NCBI GenBank assembly: GCA_039707465.1
Contig: CM077643.1
Span: 327,398,919 to 327,462,918 of the forward strand
Direction of reading: 5' to 3'
Length of the DNA: 64,000 nucleotides
Source: Rhabdophis nuchalis
Taxonomy: Eukaryota > Chordata > Lepidosauria > Squamata > Natricidae
In this document: one piece after another, positions 32,010 through 43,867 of the stretch
Numbering within the stretch: position 1 is the first letter of the stretch
Layout of the letters: the number at the start of each line of letters is the position of its first letter
The notes under the pieces: generated by a model
What the model was told of the DNA's origin: nothing
Seen by the model: only the letters and a program-made list of their open reading frames with translations
Databases searched by the model: none
Position numbers and translations under genes: made by a program

Positions 32010-32215
32010 CATGATGCAGTGGTTAGTTGCAGGTTAACTCACTGCTCACTCCAGAAATTTGATTCTGAGCGACTCAAGCTTGACTCGGCCTTCCATCCTT
32101 CTGAGGTCAGTAAAACGAGGAGCCAGATTGTTGGGGGCAATACGCTAACATTGTAAACTGCTTAGAGAGTTCTGTAAAGCACTATAAAGCAGTATATAAG
32201 TGGCATCGCTATTTC
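32010..32215 (+). mobile_element. tRNA-derived squamate SINE
   Basis: The head AGCCATGATGCAGTGGTTAG is followed by CTCAAGCTTGACTCGGCCTT, CTTCTGAGGTCAGTAAAACG, TTGGGGGCAATACGCTAAC and GTATATAAGTGGCATCGC. It is the same family as the minus-strand piece at 6955-7171 and here retains its tRNA-like head. Confidence 0.75.
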
Positions 32216-32410
32216 TTAATCTAGTTTAAAAAATAATAATGCTCTTTTAGTTTAGTATTTGCATGTCTTTTTAAACCTGGTTTTGTTTATGTATCTAGTA
32301 TTTCATATTTTCCCATCTTCTTCTTATAGCTGCTCATTTTTAAATCCACATTTAAATCAATTTAGGTCTTTTCTAATGATAATCTTCCTCTTCTGTGACA
32401 TCATCTAGTT

Positions 32411-32925
32411 CTGTGATGGCGAACCTATGGCATGCGTGCCAGAGGTGGCATGCAGAGCCCTCTCTGCTGGCACGTGCACTGTCACTCCAGGTCAGATCTC
32501 TGTGGCAATTCTTTTGTGAACTTCTGTTTCCCTGCAAATGATGAAACAGAAGCTCATGAAAGAAAAAGATCTTACCTCTTGCTGTGCTGCAGGTGTTGGG
32601 ATGCCATGCCTCCCGCCAGTCAGCTGGTCTTCGGGTCTCTGCTGAGTCCTGACCATGTGCACATTGATGCATGCTAACACCTGGTCAGAGAGAGGAGGAG
32701 CCATATTACCAAGTGACCAAATGGCACCTTGATTGGACCATGTGACTGATAGTTTGGGGAAGGAGAAAAACTTTTAATTAGCTGAAAACCACAGGAACCT
32801 TCAGAGTTGTTTTTCACGAGAACTGTGCCAATATAATATAGCCAATAAAACTATACTTTGGGCCTCTACCTGCCTTGGAGTTTTATTTGCTATGGGTGTA
32901 TTACATGGAACCCTGACATTCAGCT
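32411..32925. mobile_element. hAT 5' fragment followed by LTR-like segment
   Basis: GTGATGGCGAACCTATGGCA at 32414 is the 5' end of the CAGTGATGGCGAACC hAT family, but no matching 3' end is found. The right part has CCAATAAAACTATACTTTGG (possible polyadenylation signal) and ends CATGGAACCCTGACA, resembling the end of a retroviral-type LTR. The boundary between the two and the left LTR end are unclear. No coding sequence is present. Confidence 0.4.
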
Positions 32926-33045
32926 TTCTTCCCTCGGTAGTGTGTACAGTGAATTAAAATAGTCAATACCATATTTGTTTAACTGATACCGAAGCAAGCC
33001 ACCAGCAAGTTTAACAGCTATCCTCCCTCACTCCCTTTTTTTTTG

Positions 33046-33178
33046 AATCAGAGCACATGTTTGGTACTGGGCATATAGGGTCAACTATATTTAGTTGAAT
33101 CAGAGCACATGTTTGGTATATATTTAGTTGAATCAGAGCACATGTTTGGTACTGGGCATATAGGGTCAACTATATATA
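33046..33178. repeat. local tandem duplication, about 2.5 copies
   Basis: GAATCAGAGCACATGTTTGG occurs three times (33046, about 33098, about 33132). The first and third copies are followed by TACTGGGCATATAGGGTCAA. The middle copy is shortened. Confidence 0.9.
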
Positions 33179-33184
33179 GCCTAA

Positions 33185-33372
33185 CCTCCCATGGGGACTT
33201 TTAGAAAAGTTTTAAATTGGGTTTTTAATAATTGGTTTTTAGCACAGGATTGGGGATTATTTAATATATATTTTAAATTATTTGTCTATCTTCTATTGTG
33301 TATGTTTTTTAAATTTCCTGTGCGCCGCCCTGGGTCCTCTGTGGAGAAGGGCGGGATATAAATGTAATAAAA
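33185..33372 (+). mobile_element. CR1 3'UTR end, + orientation
   Basis: TTTTAAATTGGGTTTTTAAT, TTTTTAGCACAGGATTG and the end block CCTGTGCGCCGCCCTGGGTC then GAAGGGCGGGATATAAAT are the sense form of the CR1 3' end. It closes with TAATAAAAAAAA. Confidence 0.85.
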
Positions 33373-34247
33373 AAAATATGAAATATTTGCCTTTGTAGGA
33401 GAAGAGGATGTGGACATTTGTAAATCTGTCAGGTAAGAATTGGGAAAATCCTGTACCTACTCTAAGGGGTTTTCTCAAGATTGTAAAATGCTTCCCCATC
33501 CCTGCCGTAAGAGGAAGATGTTGCTGCAATAATAACAAAAGGTGTGCTGCCAAAATAAGCCATCCCCAAAGAGCAGCTAAAAGTATAGCTATCAATTAAA
33601 TGAAATTGCCCAATATTCAGGAATATTGGGAAACATTGAGTGCCAGTAATGGAAGTATAGAAGTTACTAAATTTGTTCTGGGGCTTTGAAGAGATTGATG
33701 GAAGCATGTTTGCTACCTGACTGATGCTGAACAGCTGTGGCTCTATTTCTTACAGGGCAATTTCACTGTTTTTAATGCAAAATGGAAAGAATCCAAAATT
33801 ACAGTTCAACTTAATGCATCCATTAGCAGATAACAAATTGCCATGAGTTTGCTCCTCTCGGGTTCATTTTATAAAAATAGGCCTCTCTGACTGTAGTAGT
33901 GTTGAAGGCCTTTAAAATGTCCTTGTAGATCTAAAAATATATTAATCTTTTGATCATTAATGTTCCAAGAATGCATCTTTCTCGTAAGTGGAAACTGTGC
34001 TTACCCCATTAAATGTGGGGAAAGAAGCTCTCAGCAATAAGAGGTGAGCTTTGTACAGAACACTGTGCCGTTCCAGGAATGGGGGAGCCTTTTTTCCTAC
34101 CTGTTTGAAATAGGCAAAGCAATTCTTATATGGATAAAATGAAATTGAAAAGGACAGTGCGTTAAAAGAGTTTTACATGAAAGAGAAATTGTAATATTAG
34201 AAATATTAAGAGCAAAGTAGATGGACAAACCAGAGCAAATGAACCAT
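33373..34247. other. intergenic unique sequence
   Basis: No feature recognised. Confidence 0.5.
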
Positions 34248-34256
34248 GATAAGGCA

Positions 34257-34496
34257 CGGGGGTGGGTTCTGGCTTCCGTTATTGCCGGTTTGCTCAGAGA
34301 ACCGCTTCATGTGCATGCTTGGTGCGTGCTATGCACTCATGCGCAGTAGTAAAAAAATTGCTTCTGCACATGTGCAGAAGGAAAAAACAAGATGGCAGTG
34401 CTTTTGTTGGCGCTGATAGAACCAGTTCGGGGGCATGGCCAGCCAAATTGCTACCTACTCGGCCAAATCGTTCCGAACTTTTAGGAACCCACCTCT
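34257..34496. mobile_element. hAT-like element (GGGTGGGTTC family)
   Basis: Ends GGGGGTGGGTTCTGGC and GGAACCCACCTCT, with direct flanks GATAAGGCA at 34248-34256 and 34497-34505. The interior has purine-pyrimidine GCATGCTTGGTGCGTGC and GCGCAGTAG motifs. Similar ends occur at 47163-47695 and 55558-55842. Confidence 0.82.
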
Positions 34497-34648
34497 GATA
34501 AGGCAGGAAAGAAAAAGCAAGATCGTGAAGAGAATTAAAATGTGTAATTAAGGCAAAAGTGATATGTAATTGTAGTGGAAATAAAATAATATGAGCAGAA
34601 TAAAAATAACAAGTGCAACAACAGAATATAGAAACCAAGCTGTAACCA

Positions 34649-34738
34649 ACACCCCCCCACCCACCCACCCACCCACCCATCCATCCATCCATCCATCCAT
34701 CCATCCATCCATCCATCCATCCATCCATCCATCCATCC
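34649..34738. repeat. (CCCA)n(CCAT)n microsatellite
   Basis: About five CCCA units are followed by about 15 CCAT units. Open frames reading MDGW on the minus strand are artefacts. Confidence 0.95.
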
Positions 34739-34938
34739 TGTTAAATCTTAAGGCTTTGCCTCTTATCCTTTTGAATCAGTAATGACTCTGAGTTATTACA
34801 TTGCAGCCTCGAAACTGGAATGCATCTCCTTCATGTTCATAACAGTTCTGTTTGTCTGGTATAAACAGTGCTACTCCTGGCTCACCAACTTCAGCCCTCA
34901 CACTGGACTTCCATTTTTTTTAACTTCTCCGTCTAGTC

Positions 34939-35313
34939 CCATGATGGCGAACCTATGGCACGGGTGCCACAGGTGGCACGTGAAACTATTTGTCAGGGCA
35001 CGCGAGGTGTTGCCCTGTCAGCTCCAGTGCGCTTGTGTGCATTGGCCAGCTGATTTAGGCCTTCTTTTGAGGCCGTTTTTCGCCCTCCAGAGGCTTCAGG
35101 GAAGCTCCTGAAGCCTCTGGAGGTGGGTTGCGGGAGGTTGTTTTCACCATCCCCAAGCTCCTAGAAAGCCTCTGGAGCCTGGGGAAGGTGAAAAAAGCAT
35201 GCCAAAAGCAGGGGGTCACACACAGAGCATTATGGGTGTGGCATGTCCACGCACGACCCACCTGCGCTCCCCCTGCTTTTGGCACGCGAGCCAAAAAAGA
35301 TTATCCATCACTG
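34939..35313. mobile_element. hAT-like element, CAGTGATGGCGAACC family
   Basis: Starts CATGATGGCGAACCTATGGC and ends AAAAAGATTATCCATCACTG. The exact 8-bp duplication GTCTAGTC lies at 34931-34938 and 35314-35321. Confidence 0.9.
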
Positions 35314-35321
35314 GTCTAGTC

Positions 35322-36073
35322 AATAGCCTTGGCATTTCTTGCAATCAAATCTTACTGAGTCTAATCCTACTTCACTTTTTCAGGATTGCCCAAGAATGAC
35401 TAGGAACAACCAACTGCTGTGTCAACTATTAATTGTTCAATTAATAGATAGTGCCAAAGACTCTTAAATAATTATTCTGCAAAGTCATACATTTTCAAAG
35501 GCCATCTGTTGAGATCTACCCCTACAGAAGAAGTTTTGCTTTTCCGATTGTGGTCTTAAATCCTTTTAATTGCCTTTAATTAAAAGCAAAATCTGAAATA
35601 GAGCATTCAAAGCCATCTGTACAGGCATCTCCTTTTATAGGCATCTGCAGCTTTGGCTGCTTTTGTCAAAAATGACAAAAGGAGCATTATACTGTCACAG
35701 CACAATCTACACCCATTTTAGATGTGTGTGCAATGTCACAGGGCAAATACAAAAGGGATGGGATTTGCATTGTGATTCTGCTCATCAGTCTGACTGGTTT
35801 GACACCCCACCCACCCTGCAGATGACATTGTCATTGTCCCTTTATGCTTCACAAGAATCAAGTCCAAACAAAGTCTTATTTTAATTCTCCTTGTCTTCTA
35901 TGCCCATGATGCATGCAAGTGAAGAGGACAGAATAAGAGTTGTGTGATCACTTCTTCTTGGCTCCTTATTAGAAGATTGGTTTAGTGTGAGTTTAAAAGT
36001 TTTTTTAAAAAAAATAGTCACCTTGTTTAAAAACTGGTGGTGGAGGTATTTACTGCTTAGTAATGTTTTAACA
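35322..36073. other. intergenic unique sequence
   Basis: No feature recognised. Confidence 0.5.
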
Positions 36074-36265
36074 GATGTTGTGGTTAAGGCATCTGGATAG
36101 AAACTTAGAGATTGTGAGTTCTAGTCCCATGAAGCCAGCTGAGTGACCATGAGCCTGTCACTTTCTCTCAGCCTTTAAAAGGAGGCAATTGTGAAAAACC
36201 TTGCCAAGAAAACTGCAGGGACTTTTCCAGGCAGTTTCTGAGAATCAGACATGATTGAAAGGAAG
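36074..36265 (+). mobile_element. degenerate tRNA-derived SINE
   Basis: GATGTTGTGGTTAAGGCATC and TGTGAGTTCTAGTCCCATGA resemble a tRNA head. GCCAGCTGAGTGACCATGAG and CTTGCCAAGAAAACTGCAGG follow as the body. The 45780-45935 element is a relative. Confidence 0.6.
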
Positions 36266-36369
36266 AAAAAATAAATAACCTAGGAAACATATGGGAGTTC
36301 TGCAAAAAGACTGCTTAAAAGATATCCTAGAATTATTTTTTACTGTGTGTGTTAACAGCAAGGTCCCAA

Positions 36370-37410
36370 AAATGCTTCCCCCCCCCCCTACAAAAGGCAA
36401 CTGGACTTTCTGCTTTTTCTTTGAAGTTTTTTTGCTTCTCATCCAAGAAGCGTTTTCAGCTCTGACTGAATGGTGGTGAAAGCAAAATAAATAAATAAAT
36501 AAATGGTAGGGAGAGCAAAAAAGAAGAAACAAAAACCACCTTTGGGACAACCACAACCTGGATGACTGAGAATCTCCATAGACGGTTAACAGCAAGGGAT
36601 AATCTATTGAATTTTCATCTCCCAACACTATTTATTAAAACCTTTATGTGCTCTTTCCTTCCTTCAAACACTGTTTCCTATTTGGTAGAATGGAAAAGTA
36701 AAAAGTAAAATGGAAAAGCAAACCTATAAGCTTTACTCAGATTGCATTGTATAAAATTAGTGTATAAAATTGCATTATGGCTGCCTCTCTATTTGTCAGT
36801 AGATGGAGCTATTGTTTTATGGAAACTTCTTGGAGGTAAGTGAATAGCCAACTTTGTTCTTTATAATCTGCGTTAAAATGTTCTGATAATCATCTCAGGT
36901 TGTGATTATAAAAAGGGTTGTGTTGGCCTACCCCACAAGTTCTTTCCTGGGACTAAATGGCCTGTTATATTAAATAAATGACAACCTGAGTGTGCTATGG
37001 GCATGCACTTAAATGTTCATAGGAATAACATCTTGGCATTTTACTCTGTGGAAATTCTCAGTCATCCAGATCACAGCTGGACTGGTTTTTCTTTGAGGAA
37101 GACATTTCACTTCTCATCCAAGACGCTTCATCAGTTCTGACACGATGGTGAGGGTGATGGAAAGATTAGTTCTGACCTGATGGGAGTGGTGGTTGGAAGC
37201 ATCATATTTCTTTGCAGTCATCTGGTTGTTAGCACTGTCCTTGAGAACTCTTAAGGCCATGATTGCAAATAAATATAATCCTTCCAACCTGCTCCCCACC
37301 CACATCCTATCAGAATGAATCCTTCCATTACCTCCACCATCCTGAAAGAACCAATGAAATTTATTGGCTGAGAAGCAAAAACAAAAAATGGAAGTCCAGT
37401 TGCCTTTTGA
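36370..37410. repeat. dispersed repeat pieces with CTTCTCATCCAAGA hairpins
   Basis: GCTTCTCATCCAAGAAGCG at 36431 and ACTTCTCATCCAAGACGCTT at 37109 are related. CAAAAGGCAACTGGACTTTC (near 36393) recurs inverted as GAAGTCCAGTTGCCTTTTGA (37390-37409). Together they look like remnants of one repeat family, possibly Penelope-like. Confidence 0.45.
37098..37137 (-). ncRNA. hammerhead-like motif, second family
   Basis: On the minus strand: GAA, core CTGATGA, one extra A, a hairpin GCGTCT/AGAAGT with TGGATG loop and one mismatch, GAAA, TGTC, then TTC. Stem I is only three to four pairs and the extra base is not canonical. It may be a decayed Penelope-type hammerhead. Weak evidence. Confidence 0.3.
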
Positions 37411-37520
37411 AAAAGCACCTTTGATGTTTTAGTGGCATCTGAATATTCATACATTCAACAAACTCTTCTTTTGTCCCCATTTTATTCTTTCAAAGCTAAA
37501 CAAACTGAGAAGTGTTTATA

Positions 37521-37660
37521 GTAGAATAGAATAGAATAGAATAATTTTATTTGTATACCGCATCCTCTCCCCGAGGGGACTCGGAGTGGTGCACAGGGAG
37601 AATTAAAATAGGTACAATACATAAATAGAATAGGTAAAAACAAATTAAACTAGAATATTC
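37521..37660 (-). mobile_element. CR1 3' end with (AATAG)n tail
   Basis: About four to five AATAG/TAGAA units (37521-37543) run into ATTTGTATACCGCATCCTCT, CCCCGAGGGGACTCGGAGTG and GTGCACAGGG, the antisense CR1 3'UTR. Confidence 0.88.
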
Positions 37661-37850
37661 CAACTAGTAGTTGGAAGTGAAGTGATGATACTCCTATATA
37701 GCTATTTAGAACATCATTTAATATAATATTGTGTTTTTTTTCAAAAGCAGCTTGCAATTACTGCCTTTTTAGGGTAGGTTGAAGGTGACCAAAGTCATTC
37801 ATGCCTGAGGTAGGACTAAAACTCACGATCCCCCAGTTTTTAGCCTAGCA

Positions 37851-38204
37851 CAGTGATGGCAAACCTTTTTTGCCTTGGGTGCCAAAACCAGGGGGAGCGC
37901 AGGGGGGGGGGTCATGTGCTGGCGTGCCACACCCATAATGCTTTGCGCACGACAGCAGTGCGCATGCATGACCAGCGGAACTTCCCTGAAGCCTCCGGAG
38001 TGTGAAAAACCGGCCCTACGGGAAAACTGGAAATTCAAGAACGGACTTCCAGTTTACTCGTAGGGCTGGTTTTAGCCCTCCGGAGCCATCAGGGGCCTTC
38101 AGGATGGCCTCAAAAGGTTGAAATCAGCTGACAGGGCAATGCCTCGCGTGCCCTGACAAATGGCTCCGCGTGCCACCTGTGGAGGCATAGGTTTGCCATC
38201 ACGG
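37851..38204. mobile_element. hAT-like element, CAGTGATGGC family
   Basis: Begins CAGTGATGGCAAACCTTTTT and ends ATAGGTTTGCCATCACGG, with exact flanks GCCTAGCA at 37843-37850 and 38205-38212. Confidence 0.9.
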
Positions 38205-38212
38205 GCCTAGCA

Positions 38213-41200
38213 TCTTTAAGCACTATGGATATAAATTCAGTTAAATCACAGTTCAGACACTTAAAAAGCAGTTGCTAGTTCTCCGAAAATTAAAGTATCT
38301 GGGCTTTCTTTCCCCGCTCCATACCATGTAGGAGATGAAACTGCTTTCTGGGAATCAAAATAAGTGAAGCTCAGTGAGAATATATGGAACTAGATGTGTC
38401 ATTCTACACATTTCACTCTGTATATGAGATTTAGCCCATTCCCAACTGCAAACGATCATCCTATAAATATACATGCTCTGCTTACCTTGTCAAGAAGCAT
38501 TGCAAATGTTTATTTATCTGCCAGTAAGACATTTTAGGACCTCAAGGAAAATAAGACAGTCTTTCCTCTATTTAATGCACAAAAAGACTGGCACCTGGGG
38601 GAAGGTCAACTTCTTGCATGTCTCAAGCTAATTGCAAATCATGTCATTCTGCTTAATTAGATAATAGAGCTGGCCATTGGGAGGACTAGAGACACACAGT
38701 TTTGACAACTCTTTGGATATTTGCGTATGTATTTAAGCATGTGGGGTTTTAAAGATATAGTAATTTTTATTATGAAATCTTTGCAGTGTTTTGACTTCAT
38801 TGACCTTGTTAAGAAAGAACTTACTATGGCAAAGCTGAAGTTGCCTCCAAAATTCCAAATATCTGCTTTCCATTAAATTACAGTGAGAGTCAATCTGTTC
38901 TTCAACCTCTTTAGCGACAGGTTACTTTCAAAAGAAGAAATTCATTCTTTGGCATTTGCTAGTGTCTCCCTGCTGAATTCTTTTTGCATGTTCTTTGACA
39001 TTTACAATGTCGTTTTCCAGTCATTTACATTTTTTCAGAAGCTTTTACCATCTGAAGGACTGTAAAAATAATATAAATGGATTTGTATATGTAGGCACGC
39101 TGACATTTATGACTTTATCCATATTTAGAATTTAGAAAACTTCTGCATAGCATTAGCCAAAAAATAAAATTAACAACAGTACAACTCTTGCAGATTGTGT
39201 CACTTTGATAGCAGGCACTTCAGAATTATTTTAGCCATACATCTTATGTGACTCTTGCTATACTGTGTTACTAAATTAAACCATTTTGCATTACTAGTGG
39301 TTTTTGTTCTGAGGATTGTCTCTTAAATTTCGGGGAACTGTTTAGAAGCAAGAATAGTAGCTAAGTTGGAATCTAAGCTCCAAATTCTTTCTCCATGTTA
39401 AAGCTCACAAGTGGTCATAAGACGTTGCAACTCATCCTGACACTATTACTGTAGGCTTTGAATAGTAGGCGCTAAATATGCCAGTTAAAACTTTTCAGAG
39501 GAAAACAAGATAAACATAAATCAATCAGAAGAAATGTCTTTGGACAGAAATTATGCATATTTCAATAATTTTTAATGTTTAATTAAATAAATTATTTAAT
39601 TTTGGATAGCTAGATGAAATGATCTTCCACTGTAGCTCTTAGCATTAAAATAGCTATCTTTTATGTTAATTATATAAAATGAACACTTGAATTTATAAAA
39701 TATTCAAATTTATTACATGACTATTGAAAACATGGAAACCAAGTTTTTGCTGTTGGTAATATTGACAGGTTGAGAAAGGAGGCAACTGTTCTCACCAGCC
39801 CTCATGCTTCCAGAATTTTTTTCATGACCATGTGGAGGCCTTCCCACACTAGTGTGATATTTTATCTCATTAATTGAAACTCGAGTGTTTGCCTACATTT
39901 TTGAAGATGTTCTTCTTCTGTGTGGTGGACATGGGTCAACTGATTAGTCCATTGAAATCTGGTTACCTTGGAAGTGAATTTTTCAATGGTTTTTTTATTC
40001 TACCTTTAGAATATCATGCATAAAACAATCGAATGAGATAATCGCAATGTAAACTCATTGTATGACCTTGTTTTAGAAAGAAAGACTCAGTTAAGTTCCT
40101 GCAAGCTTTATCAGGGTCTTGTTAAACTTTCTACAATAATATCAGCAGCAGTAATAAAATACCGGGCCTTGATTTTCATTTTCTTATGTGACAAGTTGAC
40201 TTCCTCATCTGTTGGGCAAAAGCATTGCCATCTTGTTAACGTCTGAATAATTCTGCTCACAGGAAAACCAATAATTGTTTGGGGGGGGGGGGGGAAGAGA
40301 AATTCTGAGCTGGAAACCTGATCTTGTATTCATTCATTTTATTTAATTCATTTCAAGAGACCTCTGCATGATATGTACCAAAGGAGGACAAATTGTATTG
40401 TGCAGTTGTGCAACAGGCACAACCTGTTTTGTATGTGTTGCGACAGCACGTGTGAATGAAAGATACGGCTTTCGTCATTTAAAAAAAAATCAGATGCTTC
40501 GGGGACTCTGCATTAATATCACATGGGATGAACACTATGTAAAATTAAAGAAATCCCATCCACTCAAGAGTGGTAGTGGTGCCATTATATACATGTAAAA
40601 GTGATAATAAAGGTTATCTTATCTTATCATTAATTCCTAAGGTCTGAAAAATGAACATTAATAAAATACAGAATAATTAATAATTCCACCAAAATGCACA
40701 ATCATTCTGAAAGACTCTGAATATCTGTCTGCTGACAATGCACCTAGCTTCTGGAAATTATGTTTAAAAAGTTTTGATTCATTCAATAATAGTGACCAAC
40801 TGGAAGATTTCTTTCAAAGTAGTATACACATTCAACAGGAACTAAAACTGAAGGGGCAAACCACCTTTATGTACTAATAACTTACTTGTGAATTCTGATC
40901 AGTTGAAATGTATGTGTTACACAAATTTAACTCCTCTCTTGTTCCTTGTTTAGAACTGTACATTCTATTAGATATTGCAAGTGTCTGCACTATCTTTATA
41001 CTGAATAATATTTTAAAAATACAGTTTTAAGAGGATTTTTACCAGCTCTCTTCTATGATTAAGGGATTATGCAGAAAACTTTAAAAAGGAACATACAAAT
41101 GTATAATGAGAAGTTCTGGCTATCTACTACTTAACAAAAAAACAGTTAAAATTGTTTTCAGAAATGTTATTTCAGATCACTTTCATTGGAAAGCTGGCAA

Positions 41201-41390
41201 ACAGACAGAACTGTATGCCTAATTGTCAGTCTATTGTGTTCAACTTATTTTAAGATTATATTTATTATTATGATTTGTAGATTAGTATTATAATGGTATG
41301 TAAAGATGGCTTTTTATATTTTACAGCATGTTCTTTTCATTGTGAATCACAGAAATTTAAAAAACTATTATTTAGATGTCCCAGTTACCG
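38213..41390. other. intergenic, mostly unique sequence
   Basis: A 3.2-kb AT-rich stretch. A pure G run lies at about 40280-40293, and a TCTTATCTTATC repeat at 40615-40628. No exon or transposon recognised on either strand. Confidence 0.5.
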
Positions 41391-41852
41391 TATTTTTCTG
41401 AGTATAAGACACACCTTTTTTCCTCTAAAAAGAGGCTGAAAATCTGGGTGCGTCTTATACACCAAATGCAGCATTTTCTGCCTCTTGAAACCCCAGCCCC
41501 TTCACCAAAATGGCTGTGCCTAGCTTTATGGAGGCTTCCAGAGAGCTCCTGGGGGCTGGGGAGGGCAGAAATTAGCCTAAATTGGGGCATTTTTGCCCTC
41601 CCCAGTCTCCAGCAGCACTCTATAAGCCTTCATAGGGCTATGCATTCAATTCATTTGACACAAAAATAGCCCATTTTTGCGATAAATGGGGTGGGGTTTT
41701 GCTCATTTTTCACCCCCCACCCCCCAGGAGCACTCTGCAAGCCCTGCCAAGGCTAGTCATGATTTTTATTTGAAGAAAAACAGCCACGTTTTCGTGGAGA
41801 AAGAGCAGTTTGGAGGAGATATGCAAAGTGCAACCCCCCCCCCCCTTTCAGT

Positions 41853-41999
41853 AGGCTGTTTAGTTACTTGGCAACTTTAAGATTTTGGACTTCAACTCCC
41901 ATAATTCTCCAGCCAGCATAGCTTGTGGACATAGCTGGCTGGAGAATTCTGGGAATTGAAGTCCACAAGTCTTAAAGTTGCCACGTTTGGGAACCCCTG
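41853..41999. mobile_element. foldback MITE nested in the mariner-like element
   Basis: ACTTGGCAACTTTAAGATTT and GGACTTCAACTCCCATAATT lead to CTCCAGCCAGC and back out through GCTGGCTGGAGAATTC to AAGTTGCCACGTTTGGGAAC then CCCTG. It is the same family as 17658-17792. The left end is degraded, so no duplication is clear. Confidence 0.7.
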
Positions 42000-42114
42000 A
42001 GTTAGAACACTTTCAGAAAGCTCTTTTGGAAGGCTCTTTAACTGTTTCTGTGCCAGGAGAAACAAAGTTTTAAGGTTTGTCAGCGATTTCCTTCTCTAGG
42101 ACATGGATAAATAC

Positions 42115-42570
42115 ACCTGGAAACATCACCCTACCTACCTTCTCTCTCTCTCTCTCTCCCTACTGTATTTCTCTCTCTATTTCTCTCTCTCTATCCTTCT
42201 ACCTACCTACCTACCTACCTACCTACCTACCTACCTACCTACACACACACTCTCTCTCCCTCCCTCCCTACTGTATTTCTCTCTCTCTCTCTATTTCTCT
42301 CTATCCTTCTACCTACCTACCCACACACACTCTCTCTCCCTACCTACCTACTGTATTTCTCTCTCTCTCTTTCTATTTCTCTCTCTATCCTTCTACCTAC
42401 CTACCTACACACACACACACTCTCTCTCTCCCCCTACCTACCTACTGTATTTCTCTCTCTCTATTTCTCTCTCTTTCTATCCCTTTATCTACCTACCCAC
42501 TCTCTCTACCTACCTACTGTATTTCTCTTTCTTTCTCTCCCTCTCTCTCCCTCTATCTACCTACCTACTT
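42115..42570. repeat. compound (CT)n/(ACCT)n array with higher-order units
   Basis: ACTGTATTTCTCTCTC recurs about five times (near 42162, 42269, 42350, 42444, 42517). Each is followed by TATTTCTCTCTC, TATCCTTCTACCTACC and usually ACACACACTCTC. Unit length varies from about 73 to 107 bp. Long open frames are artefacts. Confidence 0.92.
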
Positions 42571-42630
42571 TTTTTTTGTAATTTGCCTCTTCAAAACCTT
42601 GGTGCGTCTTATACTCAGAAAAATATGGTA

Positions 42631-43757
42631 GTTATAAAATAGATGTCCTAGCACTGATATATTCTCTAAAATAAAATACAAAATAATATAATAAAAATAC
42701 AACATATCCAAATTTTAAAGAACCCTGCCATTTTGACCAATTTGTTTGCTAATGGGTTAACCAAAACAATAGCGCCAAAAGATGGCAGAAAAAATTATTT
42801 GAACTGAACTTCATACTGAATTTGCACCATTCAGAATTGTATGATATGATTTCTCATGTATGTATACTAAAATACATATATTCAAGAAACATTTCCAATA
42901 GGGAAAAATATGCTGAAGATAAGGGCACGGGTGAATCACCCAGCTTCATTTTCCATTTTAAGTTTAGTTGGGTCTTTTTTGCATCACTTTCTAATTTTTT
43001 TTAAAGCCCATAAAATAATATGTAGTTGGTTGGTACCCACTGTTTTCTCACGAATTTTGCATATAGCCTACTTAATATAATATTTTTGTACATAATTACA
43101 AATAATTGTCTTTATATGCATTTTTGTAGCTGCCACCCACATCCTTTATGGCTTTGTGGATGCCCCATCACTCACTGCCATGGATGCATCCTTGTGGTAG
43201 AGAACAAATAAACATACAGCTTCATTTGAAATCAGTGACAGTTACCATGGAAACTAGAAAGCAAAGGTAAAGACAGCAAATAAGTAGACAATTCCAGCTG
43301 GCTCTGCACTCTTTAACAGTGTTTAAAGAGACAAGGAATTCAAGGAGTAGTAGTAGTTTACTCTTTAATATTAATAGTTTTCTTTACTTATTTACTAGCT
43401 ACTTTTATTTATTATTAATCCAATATGCACATATGAAATTAGGTGCAAATCAATAATCCTTTTAGCTGAGGGTGATTTACTATAAAATGTAAAATTTTCA
43501 AGCATATACCTTAGTCTCCTTTACAGACAGAAGCATGGTGGGGGGGGGGGGAGGAATTAGGTGTCAAAATCTTCAAGATATGATATGGTGTTAAAAGTCC
43601 ACAGCTTCCATATGTAGGTGGGCACACACATTTCAACAGGATGGGATTTTGACTGTGATGTTGGTACCTGCCATCTTGCAAATATTTACCTCTCCACAGG
43701 TGCCCCTGAGATCTGACTTGGCCTGACTGTATTGGCTACCAACCACAATGGGGAAAA
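42631..43757. other. intergenic unique sequence
   Basis: AT-rich; a G run lies at 43540-43551. No gene recognised. Confidence 0.5.
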
Positions 43758-43858
43758 ACATACACAAGCTGGAGGTATATGTTGATGTTAACACTCATTT
43801 AGGCTCAATTTGGTGCTTCAGAAACTAGTTTATTTTCATTTGTACTGAATGAGATGTT
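43758..43858 (+). repeat. direct repeat, left copy (about 100 bp)
   Basis: ACACAAGCTGGAGGTATATG to TCATTTGTACTGAATGAGAT is about 93% identical by eye to 46080-46182, in the same orientation. A 1.8-kb CR1 element lies between the copies. Confidence 0.85.
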
Positions 43859-43867
43859 TCTACTGGT

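Larger units (their letters stand above)
41398..42628. mobile_element. mariner-like foldback element (CCGTATTTTTCTGAG ends), 1.2 kb
   Basis: Left end CCGTATTTTTCTGAGTATAA then GACACACC; right end GGTGCGTCTTATACTCAGAA then AAATATGG. The ends are inverted repeats flanked by TA. The interior holds inverted GCCTCCCC-type blocks, a nested foldback MITE (41870-41999) and a large CT/ACCT array (42115-42570). No transposase frame. Confidence 0.85.

Noticed and set aside
42077..42642. Two overlapping 180-codon frames rich in serine, leucine, tyrosine and proline
   Set aside because: Translations of the CT/ACCT array.
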